From: Nitrospira sp.
Lineage (GTDB): Bacteria > Nitrospirota > Nitrospiria > Nitrospirales > Nitrospiraceae
NCBI GenBank assembly: GCA_024760525.1
Contig: CP060499.1
Coordinates: 1,922,001 to 1,986,000 of the forward strand
Length of the DNA: 64,000 nucleotides
Reading direction: 5' to 3'
Shown here: in pieces, positions 9,320-17,138 of the stretch
Position numbering within the stretch: position 1 is the stretch's first letter
How the letters are laid out: every line of letters begins with the position of its first letter
Made by a program: the position numbers and the translations under genes
The notes under the pieces: model-generated
The model's database searches: none
What the model was told of the DNA's origin: nothing
Seen by the model: only the letters and a program-made list of their open reading frames with translations

Positions 9320-9628
9320 ATGCTAGAACTCAGGCCGGTCTGCGAGCAATGCTGCAAGGCCTTGCCGCCGAACTCGACCGAAGCGCGCATCTGCAGCTAT
9401 GAATGTACGTACTGCTCCGACTGTGTTGAACACGTGCTGACCAATGTCTGCCCCAATTGCGGCGGAGGGTTCGTGCCGCGCCCCATCAGACCGTCGAGGA
9501 ACTGGAAAGACGACAACTTCCTTGGCAAGGATCCAGCCAGCACGAAGGTCAGGCACCGGTCCGTGGATGTGGGCGCGCATCAACTGTTTGCGCAGAAGCT
9601 TCGTGCCATTCCGCCGGAAGAGAGATAA
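9320..9628 (+). CDS. DUF1272 domain-containing zinc-ribbon-like protein
   Basis: A 102-residue Cys-rich protein. The first ~55 residues carry four CxxC-type or Cys-pair elements: VCEQCCKALPP, ICSYECTYCSDCVEH and VCPNCGGGFVPRP, the recognisable DUF1272 pattern, presumed to bind zinc. The C-terminal ~40 residues are polar with no motif. AAGGAGAGACC precedes the ATG, a good ribosome site. It follows the AraC regulator by 19 bp and probably shares its transcript. In many genomes DUF1272 genes sit next to AraC and DJ-1/PfpI genes, as here. Molecular function is unknown. Confidence 0.85.
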   Translation: MLELRPVCEQCCKALPPNSTEARICSYECTYCSDCVEHVLTNVCPNCGGGFVPRPIRPSRNWKDDNFLGKDPASTKVRHRSVDVGAHQLFAQKLRAIPPEER

Positions 9629-9684
9629 CGCATGATACGACGAATGAGCAGGAGAGAGATCTCCCATCCTCGTCGTACACACCG

Positions 9685-9732
9685 ATGAAGACCGCCTTTA
9701 TCATCTTTGACCGTATGACGATGCTGGATTTC
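9685..9732 (+). pseudogene. 5' fragment of a DJ-1/PfpI-family gene
   Basis: An ATG at 9685 opens a frame reading MKTAFIIFDRMTMLDF, which matches the usual N-terminus of DJ-1/PfpI-family proteins (first beta strand, then the F-D-x-M-T-x-L-D-F turn). After 16 codons the similarity stops abruptly and the frame continues into unrelated sequence that lies antisense to the gene at 9764-10111. A complete DJ-1/PfpI gene sits 480 bp downstream. I read this as the broken start of a second family member following DUF1272, cut by a rearrangement. Fragment length is short, so the call rests on motif recognition. Confidence 0.5.
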
Positions 9733-9763
9733 AATCGATACCAAATATGCGCGTGTCCTCTTC

Positions 9764-10111
9764 TTACCGAGCTTTCTGCGGAAATTCTGGAGCAGGTGGG
9801 TGTGCAGGAGTGGGAGGTGCAGGAGCAGGCTGAAATGTCTGGTTGTTCAATTGAAGGGGAGGGCCGAGGTTCATCGATGGACTTGGCGGTGGCTGTATGA
9901 TGGTACGACGGCTGCCGCCAGGCGGATCAATCGTCGTCTCTACATTCCCATGGGAATCCTTGTATACTTGGACGCCGCCTTCGGATCCGAGCACTTGGTT
10001 CAAGCGTTCCCTTGCGCTGGGTTGTTCAGACCCTCGATCGTCAGATGCGCGCAGCAGGCTCGGCCATATAGTTCCCATGATGAGGACGACAAAGACAATG
10101 ATCCAGGACAT
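9764..10111 (-). CDS. Secreted or membrane-anchored Pro-rich hypothetical protein
   Basis: A 115-residue protein with an N-terminal hydrophobic segment (WIIVFVVLIMGTIWPSLL) acting as a signal peptide or anchor. A small polar region with GVQVYKDSHGNVETTIDPPG follows, and the C-terminal third is rich in Pro, Gln and Ala (for example PAPAPPTPAHPPAPEFPQ). I do not recognise the family. No clear Shine-Dalgarno precedes the ATG. It lies on the opposite strand to its neighbours, between a DJ-1 gene fragment and the intact DJ-1 gene, which fits an inserted or rearranged segment. Confidence 0.5.
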   Translation of the reverse strand: MSWIIVFVVLIMGTIWPSLLRASDDRGSEQPSARERLNQVLGSEGGVQVYKDSHGNVETTIDPPGGSRRTIIQPPPSPSMNLGPPLQLNNQTFQPAPAPPTPAHPPAPEFPQKAR

Positions 10112-10211
10112 GGATCATTATACTGACGACTGTGAAATCTGCGAAATTATCGAAGCGGAGCCACCGCGTGAGGCTCCAGCCGATCGGCTGGTATGGTGGA
10201 ATGGAGGGTAG
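10098..10211 (+). CDS. Putative 37-residue CxxC protein upstream of DJ-1/PfpI gene
   Basis: A small open frame reading MIQDMDHYTDDCEICEIIEA and ending in LVWWNGG. It has a CxxC pair (CEIC) in an acidic context and stops 3 nt before the DJ-1/PfpI start, so the two would be tightly coupled. Start choice is uncertain: an internal ATG at 10110 preceded by CCAGGA is also possible. Its first bases overlap antisense the start of the 9764-10111 gene. Support is positional plus composition; a chance frame cannot be excluded. Confidence 0.35.
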   Translation: MIQDMDHYTDDCEICEIIEAEPPREAPADRLVWWNGG

Positions 10212-10214
10212 AGG

Positions 10215-10877
10215 ATGATTCCAGAGAAGCGTTTGCAAGTGGCGATACTACTGTACGATGGCATGACGGCGCTCGATGCGATCGGCCCATATGAAGTCCT
10301 GCAATCGCCGACGCTCGGCACCGATGTGCGCTTCGTCGCGCGCGAGAAGGGCGTGAAGCGAACCGACTTCGGCAGACTCCGTTTGACGGCCGACTATACG
10401 CTGGCTGAAACCCCCAGCCCCGACATCCTCGTGGTGCCCGGAACTGCGTTTCCGCAGGCGGTAATGGGGGATCAGCTTGTTCTGGAATGGATTGCTCAAG
10501 CGCACCGGACTACCAAGTGGACCACGTCGGTGTGTACCGGCGCATTGGGCCTGGCAGCCGCCGGCGTGCTGAACGGGCTGAAGGCCACCACCCATTGGCT
10601 CGCGCTCGATGTGCTGAAACAATTCGGTGCGATCCCGACGAAGGAACGGGTTGTCCGTGAAGGGAAGATTCTCACTGCCGCCGGCGTGTCATCCGGCATT
10701 GATATGGCTCTCACATTGGTCGCGGAAGAGTTCGGAGCCGACGCCGCGCAACTCACCCAGCTGCTCATCGAATACGATCCCCATCCGCCGTTCGATGCCG
10801 GCAGCCCCGACAAAGCACCGCCTTCGATCGTGAATACGGCGCGCGAGGAGTTCAGCAAGCTGGTCGTCATGCCGTAA
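10215..10877 (+). CDS. DJ-1/PfpI family protein (isonitrile hydratase-like)
   Basis: A 220-residue class I glutamine-amidotransferase-like protein. The N-terminus QVAILLYDGMTALDAIGPYE is the family signature, and the nucleophile elbow is TSVCTGALGLAAAG (Cys at about residue 101), with DILVVPGT upstream and GVSSGIDMALTLV downstream. The combination is closest to isonitrile hydratase (InhA)-like or GlxA-like members; the actual substrate cannot be read from sequence. GGAGGGTAGAGG immediately precedes the ATG. It closes the AraC / AhpD-like / DUF1272 neighbourhood, suggesting a small stress or detoxification group (inference). Confidence 0.85.
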   Translation: MIPEKRLQVAILLYDGMTALDAIGPYEVLQSPTLGTDVRFVAREKGVKRTDFGRLRLTADYTLAETPSPDILVVPGTAFPQAVMGDQLVLEWIAQAHRTTKWTTSVCTGALGLAAAGVLNGLKATTHWLALDVLKQFGAIPTKERVVREGKILTAAGVSSGIDMALTLVAEEFGADAAQLTQLLIEYDPHPPFDAGSPDKAPPSIVNTAREEFSKLVVMP

Positions 10878-11008
10878 GCGCATCGAACACGACGCCGACG
10901 GGCTGATTCGCGCAACGTCTCTGGTTCTGCTGCAATATCCATTCGTGACCGGTGAACGCGATTGCTGTACCCGCGTTGTCTGCTTCCGCGTTCGAATCTC
11001 CAAAACTT
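10878..11008. other. Non-coding spacer after DJ-1/PfpI gene
   Basis: About 130 bp between the DJ-1/PfpI stop and the start of the partial duplication described next. I see no gene, convincing terminator or promoter in it. Confidence 0.4.
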
Positions 11009-11178
11009 TGAAATCAGTTGCCAGAAATCCCCTCTCACGATAGCTGTAGACGGCGCGCTGGTTTCCAGTGCGGGATAGTCTTTCACGTCACATTTGAGGG
11101 AGGGTACCCATGCATTTCGTCCTCGTGTCAGCAGTTGCAGCCGGGCTGGTGTTCTTGCTATGGCAGACGAGGTCCTAG
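11009..11178 (+). repeat. Diverged upstream copy of the 5' region of the 11588 gene
   Basis: This stretch matches 11488-11650 in blocks: TGAAAT, then GTTGCCAG, then TAGAC, then a GCGC/GGTT block, then a GGGAGGGT ribosome site, CCATGC and a signal-peptide start. The spacing between blocks is nearly kept, so both the regulatory region and the first codons were duplicated. The downstream gene is intact while this copy is truncated, so this is the decaying copy. Divergence is substantial, pointing to an old event. Confidence 0.6.
11110..11178 (+). pseudogene. Truncated signal-peptide remnant of a coiled-coil secreted protein
   Basis: The ATG at 11110 opens a 22-codon frame, MHFVLVSAVAAGLVFLLWQT then RS and a stop. 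The first residues align with MRFVILSAVAASVMLG of the intact gene at 11588, including the ribosome site GGGAGGGT. The frame stops where the intact gene would encode the signal-peptidase site, and no Lys/Met-rich coiled-coil region follows; instead about 145 bp of unrelated sequence leads to a hairpin like that after the intact gene. It could still be expressed as a short hydrophobic peptide. Confidence 0.55.
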
Positions 11179-11322
11179 TCTCGTCTCCGACCCAAAGCAC
11201 TGAATGCGCCCCACGGCTGTGAAGTCTTGGCGTGAAGGCTAGGAAAGTGAGAAGAATTCTTCGGTAGATGTCGTACGGAGCTGAACTCCAAGCGGCACGC
11301 CTCAGTGCGTAGCATCTTCTTG

Positions 11323-11357
11323 CACGGCCTCCGGCGGGCCATCCGCTGGAGGCCGTG
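11323..11357 (+). terminator. Terminator-like hairpin of the decayed copy
   Basis: A 15-bp stem with one G-T wobble (CACGGCCTCCGGCGG against CCGCTGGAGGCCGTG, loop of 5 nt). Its core GGCCTCC-GCGG is shared with the terminator at 11994-12032, but no U-run follows, so termination activity is doubtful. It supports the view that the duplication covered promoter, gene and terminator. Confidence 0.5.
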
Positions 11358-11587
11358 TCGTTACGCAGACCCTCATCTTATGACACAGGCTTTCTTCGAA
11401 TGGATTACAACGATCTACAATGATTTGGATCGGCATGGTGAAGCCGAAGAAGCCGGTTCGCACCTCTCTCAGCTCACAGTCAAAACCATGAAATTGGTTG
11501 CCAGGAATTCCATCTCGGAGTACCCCTAGACTGGGCGCCGGTTCCTGGCGCCATTGTTGATACAACCTATTTCATGGGAGGGTGTCC

Positions 11588-11956
11588 ATGCGTTTTGTCA
11601 TCCTATCAGCAGTTGCCGCCTCAGTCATGCTTGGCACCGGCGCACCGGTTCTGGCGGACGAAGCGACAAGCCTCAGCTCTGAGATGAAGAGCGAAATGGG
11701 CTCCATGGCCGGCGAGGCTAAGGGCGACATGAGGGCCGAGCATCAGCAGATGCGGGAGAGTTTCAAGGCCAAGAAGGACCAGATGAAGTCCGACGTGAAG
11801 GTCAAGAAAGACCAGATGAAGTCGGAGATGAAGGCGAGGCGGGACGCGCTCAAGGCCGAGAAGCAGGAGATGAAAAAATCGGTCAAGGCCAGAAAGGCCA
11901 AATCTCAGAAGGATGCAAAAGAGGCGGCAGAGTCCGCGATGCCGAGCCCGCACTAG
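11588..11956 (+). CDS. Secreted Lys/Met-rich coiled-coil protein
   Basis: A 122-residue protein. Residues 1-23 are a signal peptide ending at an ALA-like site (APVLADEA). The mature protein is almost entirely charged helix, rich in Lys, Met, Glu and Ala, with an 11-residue repeat seen as KKDQMKSDVKV then KKDQMKSEMKA; the DNA repeats with a 33-bp period from about 11771. Eleven-residue periods form long amphipathic or right-handed coiled helices. GGGAGGGT precedes the ATG; an in-frame GTG at 11582 overlaps that ribosome site and is rejected. Function is unknown; a periplasmic stress or envelope role is only a guess. A strong terminator follows. Confidence 0.7.
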   Translation: MRFVILSAVAASVMLGTGAPVLADEATSLSSEMKSEMGSMAGEAKGDMRAEHQQMRESFKAKKDQMKSDVKVKKDQMKSEMKARRDALKAEKQEMKKSVKARKAKSQKDAKEAAESAMPSPH

Positions 11957-11993
11957 CGCGCAGGTCTTCTTGGTATTGAGCAGTCATGCAAAC

Positions 11994-12032
11994 GGCCTCC
12001 AGCGGGGAAACCCGTTGGAGGCCATTGTTTTT
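11994..12032 (+). terminator. Rho-independent terminator
   Basis: A 13-bp stem with one G-T wobble (GGCCTCCAGCGGG against CCCGTTGGAGGCC) closed by a GAAA tetraloop and followed by ATTGTTTTT. It ends the transcript of the coiled-coil gene at 11588. Confidence 0.85.
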
Positions 12033-12110
12033 AGGTCACGTTCCGCCAAGGTCTTCAGACGGTGTTTGCCGAGGAAGCATGTCGCCGGTGATGGGCGTCC
12101 GTAGATTCGG

Positions 12111-12416
12111 TTAGACCACTTGCTCGCATGGCAGGATAAAGACGTGGAGGGGGAATGCGTTATCGCCCTGGGCTGCCTCCTGCGCCAAACGGAACCGCGT
12201 GAATCCGTCGACTAGACGATAGGCCGCCTGTTCCGATACTGCTGCCAGGATCATCCGGTTGGTCGTGGGGGCGAGAAAGAACTGGCTGGTCGATCCGGTC
12301 GCCCCTTTTCCGCCGACGTTGTGCAACTCGCTGAATCCGCTCACCTCGTATTCGTTCAGCAAGGCATGAACATGTTCCACGAGCGATTCACGAAAGACGA
12401 TCACCAACATTTTCAT
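12111..12416 (-). CDS. PII-like signalling protein
   Basis: A 101-residue protein with the length and secondary-structure order of PII-like (PG0541/DUF3240-type) proteins: MKMLVIVFRESLVEHVHALL (strand, helix), a conserved-looking turn ELHNVGGKGATGS, then NRMILAAVSEQAAYRLVDGF (strand, helix) and the C-terminal strand FPLHVFILP. Such trimeric proteins often sense nucleotides or metals and sit beside transporters. I start it at 12416, where an AGGAG site lies 9-10 nt upstream on the minus strand; a longer frame to 12515 has no such support. No obvious transporter partner is adjacent, apart from the small divergent membrane protein at 12650. Confidence 0.65.
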   Translation of the reverse strand: MKMLVIVFRESLVEHVHALLNEYEVSGFSELHNVGGKGATGSTSQFFLAPTTNRMILAAVSEQAAYRLVDGFTRFRLAQEAAQGDNAFPLHVFILPCEQVV

Positions 12417-12649
12417 ACGCGCCACTCCTGAGCGTGAGAGATTGCCACGGAACTTGAAAGTCTTATCCGCAGTTTCATCTATTGTCGGGGGAGATACCGA
12501 CAAATACAAGATCAACGGGCTATTTCCATAGGATGAGGGATAGCTCGATAAATTGGTGCGAACGTGGGCGCCGTCTCGACAAGGACGGACGCGATAGGCT
12601 ATAAATTAGCTGCTCACCGCCTACTGGAGAGCTGAAGGAGAGCGGCTCC

Positions 12650-12955
12650 ATGCAAGAATATGCCTTATACTTCGGAATCTGCTCTATCATTCTCTCCGTC
12701 TACACGCTCATCAAAGGTTTTGTCGCGGCATCCAGGCAACGGAGCGAAGATCACTCGACCACGCTGGTTCCAGCCTATATCTATGGGATCGTCGCGTCCA
12801 TTCTGCTGACATTCGGGCTCGGGTTTTTGAAATTAAAGTTGCCTTGGTGGGGATTTCGAATCGTGTTCCCCGGCACGACGCTGCTCTTTCCCGCACTCAT
12901 CTATCTCGTGGGTCGGCGCCCTCCCAAGCCTCGTCTCGATCGTGTCGACGCGTGA
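12650..12955 (+). CDS. Small three-helix membrane protein
   Basis: A 101-residue integral membrane protein with three hydrophobic segments: about residues 4-25, 44-65 and 74-91, separated by a short polar loop containing RQRSEDHSTT and ending in a basic tail (GRRPPKPRLDRVDA). GAAGGAGAG lies just upstream of the ATG. I do not recognise the family. It is divergent from the PII-like gene, 233 bp away; a functional link between a small membrane protein and a PII-like protein is possible but unproved. Confidence 0.6.
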   Translation: MQEYALYFGICSIILSVYTLIKGFVAASRQRSEDHSTTLVPAYIYGIVASILLTFGLGFLKLKLPWWGFRIVFPGTTLLFPALIYLVGRRPPKPRLDRVDA

Positions 12956-12993
12956 TACCGTCAAACTCGGTGTGAACAGTCAGAAATCCCGCT

Positions 12994-14193
12994 CTATTTT
13001 GCGATGGTAATGCTCGGCACGCCGGCGCGGGGCACTTCGGTGACTGTCATCTGGAACAGCTGCGACAGCAGCTTGAACGCTTCCCGGTTCCAGCGAGCTT
13101 GTGGACCGGTCGTATTCACAGCGTAATAGTGCCCATGGGATCGCATGACGAGGTCCATTCCGGATGGAGATGATGGTGACATAATCAGATCCATGGTCTT
13201 GACCGGATTCTCAGCCACCTCGGGAGTCCGGCTGTCTTTGTCAACGTGGTATTCCGGTTCTTCGTTGATGGAGAGCCCGAGAAAATTCAACATGGCGTTG
13301 AAACTTCGCAGTCGAAAGTCGCCTTTGAGCGGCCAGTCGCCGCCATAGTGCCCCGGGCGGATATCAAAGGTCACGTCGTTCGTCAGCCCGAGTTCATTCT
13401 CATTTTGGAGCCGGGCGCGCTCTTCTCGCGACAGTGAATCCGGGTCGTAATTGGTAATGAGGGTGCCGCCTTCCACCAGTTTTCGTAACGTATACGTTTT
13501 ATCCGGGCTGTTGTACTCCACTTGATAGTCCTGTTCGAGTGCTTTGAATCCTTCCGCTGTGACCGAGTCGGCAGGGATTGTCCAACTTCGTTCGATGCTC
13601 AACGGTTCTACATACAGACTGTTGTGGTCTTGGATGGCTGAGAGGTGGAGGACCACACGCCGGAACATTTCATAGCCGACCTTATCGGACGGATTATTGC
13701 GATAGGCGACGGCTCCATCGTTGTGTTTGAGCCGGAGTTCTTTAGCCATCAGCCTGAGCAGCAGATCGATATCGATTCCTTGACGCAAAAGCAGGGTCAG
13801 CTTGGCTTCGTGGAAGGGGGTGAGCAAGCGCTGGGTAAATTCCTCACCTTCGATCGGTGCGATACTGATGGTCGGATTCTCGGCCACGCTACCGCCGATG
13901 ACAGGCAAGATGGTCCGGCTGGCATCCCCGGTGAGAGCCGGTGTCGCTCCGGCCGTAAACCGAAAGTCAAAGGTCGCCGCGACGTTCGAGACTCCGGTAA
14001 AGTGAATCGGCTGATGGTGTTGCGCTCTGGCGATATTGATCAATAGTTGCTTGGACTGCGCCTCGATGATGGCGTCGTCATACGCGATCACGGCTCGATT
14101 CAAGCTGATCGGCGAAAGGCACCCTGACAGAACGAGCAGGCAAGAGACGATCGGGACGTCGAGCCATGCAAAGGAAGAAACAGTGCTCCTCAT
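12994..14193 (-). CDS. Large lipoprotein of unknown function
   Basis: A 399-residue protein. The N-terminus MRSTVSSFAWLDVPIVSCLL continues to LVLSGCLSP, giving a lipobox with Cys at about residue 24. The mature part starts with SLNRAVIAYDDAIIEAQSKQ, followed by a helix LLINIARAQHHQPIHFTGVS, then mixed alpha/beta sequence and an acidic stretch with NYDPDSLSREERARLQN. A frame extending to 14484 exists but would overlap the P450 gene; the start at 14193 is chosen for the signal peptide and for AAGGTG upstream. The family is not recognised. The P450 gene on the same strand lies 98 bp upstream. Confidence 0.7.
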   Translation of the reverse strand: MRSTVSSFAWLDVPIVSCLLVLSGCLSPISLNRAVIAYDDAIIEAQSKQLLINIARAQHHQPIHFTGVSNVAATFDFRFTAGATPALTGDASRTILPVIGGSVAENPTISIAPIEGEEFTQRLLTPFHEAKLTLLLRQGIDIDLLLRLMAKELRLKHNDGAVAYRNNPSDKVGYEMFRRVVLHLSAIQDHNSLYVEPLSIERSWTIPADSVTAEGFKALEQDYQVEYNSPDKTYTLRKLVEGGTLITNYDPDSLSREERARLQNENELGLTNDVTFDIRPGHYGGDWPLKGDFRLRSFNAMLNFLGLSINEEPEYHVDKDSRTPEVAENPVKTMDLIMSPSSPSGMDLVMRSHGHYYAVNTTGPQARWNREAFKLLSQLFQMTVTEVPRAGVPSITIAK

Positions 14194-14291
14194 CGATTCA
14201 TCACCTTGTTTCGAACGTGGAGGGGAATCGAATGCGATTTGTACCATATCAACACCACGATGCCTAGAAGGGAGAAGGCGAGAAGGATGTC

Positions 14292-15707
14292 TTACGCGAT
14301 GACGGGGTGCGGTTCCGCGATTTCGACTCGTTGAACCGTCATCTGCACCGGGATATTCGGGCGCAAGGTCATGAAAGGTTCCGGTTGGATCGGTTGTCCA
14401 TCGACTAGACGTAATAGGATTTTCGACGCCATCGTCGCCAAGATCAACAGCCCTTCCAATTCGGCGAAGGACTCGCCGAGGCACCGATGGCCCCCGCCGC
14501 CGAATGGAAAGTAGGTGAAGGCCGGACGGGTCCGTTTATTCTCTTCAGAGAACCGTTCAGGGTCGAATCGGTTAGGATCGGGGAACCAGCGCGGATTCCG
14601 ATGCAGATTCCATGGACTGATAAAAACCCGAGCGCGCGCTGGAAGCACCGCGCCCGATGGAAGCCGGTCCTCTGCCTGCCCGATGCGGGTATGGAGGATC
14701 CAAGCAGGAGGAAAGAGACGCAATGCCTCGTCCCAGACCATCTTGGTATACCGCAAGCGAGGAACATCCGCCGCGGTCGGGAGGCTGTTGCCGACAACAG
14801 TCATGAGCTCCTGGGCCAGACGGTCGCGAACCGACGGAAATTGCGACAGGAGAAACCATGTCCAGGTCAGGGCATTGGCGGTGGTTTCGTGACCGGCGAG
14901 CAAGAAGGTCATGAGTTCATCGCGGATTTCCTCATCGCGCAAAGGGCGGCCTTCTGAGTCCTTCGCGGCCAGTAGCAACGACAACACGTCGTCATGCTGA
15001 TGAGAAGCCGTACGCCGCTCGTGAATGAATCGGTGAATGATCGCCTCCATCGAACGGTGACCCAGCAGGAATCGGCGATGGAGTGACGTTGGAACCCAGA
15101 GAGGAGTCAATCGCTCCAGCGGCGAATTGTACTGAAACTTGACGAGCTGTTGGCCGACGGTGATGGCGCTCTTGACGCCGTGAGCCTCAGATTCGATGTC
15201 CTGTCCGAAGAGCAGGCGCCAGATAATCGAAAGAGTGAGGCCCGTCATTTCCCGGCCGATATCGACGGTCATCCCGTCATGCCAGTCTGCAACGAGGTCG
15301 CGAGCCTTCGTGGAAATCAGGTCGGCGTAGGAGCTGACGTGGTCTCCGTGAAAAAATGGGAGGAAGAGCCGCCGTTGATGGTGGTGGATTTCGCCTTCCG
15401 TATGAAGCACGCCCTGGCCAAAAATTCGAGATTCCACCGGCGGGACCGGGGCCTTTCGATAATTGTCTTGATTGGTCACGAGCACGTGTTTGACGTCGGC
15501 GGGGTGGTTGAGCACATAGAAGACCAGCCTCCGCTCCCGTAAAAGGAATTCGGCGACCAATCCCATCGGGACCTTGGCCACGTCACCATAAGCCTGACAT
15601 CGCAGGAGAAAACCGAGGCTGTCCCGACGAATATCCGGGAAGAATCCCCACCACCGAGAGACCGGCGGGCCGGAAAGAGTTGGAGGTGAACTCGTCTGAT
15701 CGGTCAT
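14292..15707 (-). CDS. Cytochrome P450
   Basis: A 471-residue cytochrome P450. The heme-binding loop FPFGGGGHRCLGESFAELEG has the axial Cys thiolate; the I-helix oxygen-activation motif is LLAGHETTANAL (A/G-G-x-E/D-T-T), and the ExxR K-helix is in WDEALRLFPP, followed by the DRFDPERF segment. No N-terminal membrane anchor is evident, as is usual for soluble bacterial P450s. The sequence resembles CYP102/CYP4-like clans more than classic CYP101, but subfamily and substrate cannot be fixed. No ferredoxin or reductase is adjacent, so electron donors must be encoded elsewhere. Confidence 0.92.
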   Translation of the reverse strand: MTDQTSSPPTLSGPPVSRWWGFFPDIRRDSLGFLLRCQAYGDVAKVPMGLVAEFLLRERRLVFYVLNHPADVKHVLVTNQDNYRKAPVPPVESRIFGQGVLHTEGEIHHHQRRLFLPFFHGDHVSSYADLISTKARDLVADWHDGMTVDIGREMTGLTLSIIWRLLFGQDIESEAHGVKSAITVGQQLVKFQYNSPLERLTPLWVPTSLHRRFLLGHRSMEAIIHRFIHERRTASHQHDDVLSLLLAAKDSEGRPLRDEEIRDELMTFLLAGHETTANALTWTWFLLSQFPSVRDRLAQELMTVVGNSLPTAADVPRLRYTKMVWDEALRLFPPAWILHTRIGQAEDRLPSGAVLPARARVFISPWNLHRNPRWFPDPNRFDPERFSEENKRTRPAFTYFPFGGGGHRCLGESFAELEGLLILATMASKILLRLVDGQPIQPEPFMTLRPNIPVQMTVQRVEIAEPHPVIA

Positions 15708-15756
15708 ACCGTGAGTGCGTTGCTCGCAAAAGATACCGTATGCATGGCCGGTCCTG

Positions 15757-17085
15757 TCAATGAGTGCGCGCTTGAGTCTCCTCGCGAATGGTGGACAGCA
15801 CGATCAAAGACAGGATGGCGCACAGGCTGACGTACCAGCCGGGAGCCAGGATATTGCCGCTTCGTTCTATGAGAATGGTGGCCAGTAACGGCGCTGTCCC
15901 GCCGAATAAAGCTGCAGCCATATTATACGAGAGGGAAAGTCCGGTGTATCGGCGCGAGACGGGAAAAAGAGTCGCGACGATGGCGAAGAAGGGACCCATG
16001 TAGGCGGCTACAAACACCGTAATCAGGGTTTGAGCCGCGACAATCAGCGCGATCTGACCGCTGCTCAGCCACAAGAAAAACGGGACTGTTCCAAGGGCGA
16101 GTCCTGCGGCGCCGCCGGCCAGTATCCATCGATGCCCGACTCGATCAGACAACTTTCCCATCACCGGAATCAGGATCGCCAACAGAGCCATGCATAGGGT
16201 GTTGATGGTGAGCGTGGTGCCCATCGGCAGATCAGTCACTCTGGTCAGATAGGTGGGGAGAAAGACATAGAACATGTAAAACGCGACGCCGTGCAGCAAC
16301 ACGAGGCCAATCACTTGCAGGAGGGGCGCACGGTGCGAGAGGAGAAGCTCCCGTACCGGTGAAGATGAAACCGATCCTGTTTGTTGAAGTCGTTCGAAAG
16401 CCGGTGACTCAGGGATGCGCCGCCGCAGATACCATCCGACCAATGCGATGAGACTTCCGGAGAGAAACGGGATGCGCCATCCCCATTCTTGAAGCGCCTC
16501 GGCTGTGAGGCTCGCGGCCGCCACGGTGCCGATGCCGGATCCCAGCAATGCACCGATTTGCGCGCTGAAGCCTGCCCAACTGCCGATGTACCCTCGTTCC
16601 GCCGGCGCCGCATGTTCAACGAGAAAGGTGACCGAGCCGGTGAATTCACCGCCGACGGACAGGCCCTGAAGAAAGCGCAGAGCGGTGAGCGCGAGCGGCG
16701 CGGCGAGACCGATTTGGGCATAAGTGGGTAACATGCCGACAAGACAAGTAGGCAGTGCCATGAGGAGAATGGACCAAGCAAGCGCCTCGCGCCGGCCTCG
16801 TGTATCACCCCAATATCCGAACAGCAACGCGCCGAGAGGCCTGGCGAGAAATCCGACGGCGAAGACGCTAAACGTGGCGATCAACGACAATGACGGATCT
16901 GAAGAAGGAAAGAAGAGAAGAGACAAGACAGGCGCGAAGTATCCGAACAGGGCGAAGTCATACCATTCCAGCACGTTTCCGACCGCGCCGGCCAGCACCG
17001 TTTTGCGCAACGGTCTCGATCCGTCTGAAATCATGAACGCGTACGCTCGCGGGTCAATGTCGGATTGCCGTGGCCACCATACCAT
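15757..17085 (-). CDS. MFS transporter, metabolite:H+ symporter (MHS) type
   Basis: A 442-residue 12-helix major facilitator. The N-terminal LAGAVGNVLEWYDFALFGYF signature and the loop GYWGDTRGRREALAWSI (MFS motif A region) point to the MHS subfamily that includes proline/betaine and alpha-ketoglutarate symporters. GLSVGGEFTGSVTFLVEHAA is also typical. The substrate is not predictable from these motifs; an organic acid or zwitterion is likely. Start is uncertain between 17085 and an ATG at 17034, neither with a good ribosome site. It stands between the P450 and the transglycosylase genes on the same strand. Confidence 0.88.
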   Translation of the reverse strand: MVWWPRQSDIDPRAYAFMISDGSRPLRKTVLAGAVGNVLEWYDFALFGYFAPVLSLLFFPSSDPSLSLIATFSVFAVGFLARPLGALLFGYWGDTRGRREALAWSILLMALPTCLVGMLPTYAQIGLAAPLALTALRFLQGLSVGGEFTGSVTFLVEHAAPAERGYIGSWAGFSAQIGALLGSGIGTVAAASLTAEALQEWGWRIPFLSGSLIALVGWYLRRRIPESPAFERLQQTGSVSSSPVRELLLSHRAPLLQVIGLVLLHGVAFYMFYVFLPTYLTRVTDLPMGTTLTINTLCMALLAILIPVMGKLSDRVGHRWILAGGAAGLALGTVPFFLWLSSGQIALIVAAQTLITVFVAAYMGPFFAIVATLFPVSRRYTGLSLSYNMAAALFGGTAPLLATILIERSGNILAPGWYVSLCAILSLIVLSTIREETQARTH

Positions 17086-17138
17086 GAACGACGGCGGGGA
17101 CTATACGATACCAGGTAGGATCTTAACGGACGCAGGCC

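Noticed and set aside
9549..9734. Minus-strand frame containing FIGVYDEDG
   Set aside because: The resemblance to DJ-1 FxGVYD is a coincidence; the plus-strand fragment explains the region.
11305..11529. Open frames on both strands over the terminator-like hairpin
   Set aside because: No ribosome site or motif, and the region is explained by the decayed duplication.
14194..14484. N-terminal extension of the lipoprotein gene up to 14484
   Set aside because: Would overlap the P450 gene and hide the lipoprotein signal peptide; start at 14193 has a ribosome site.
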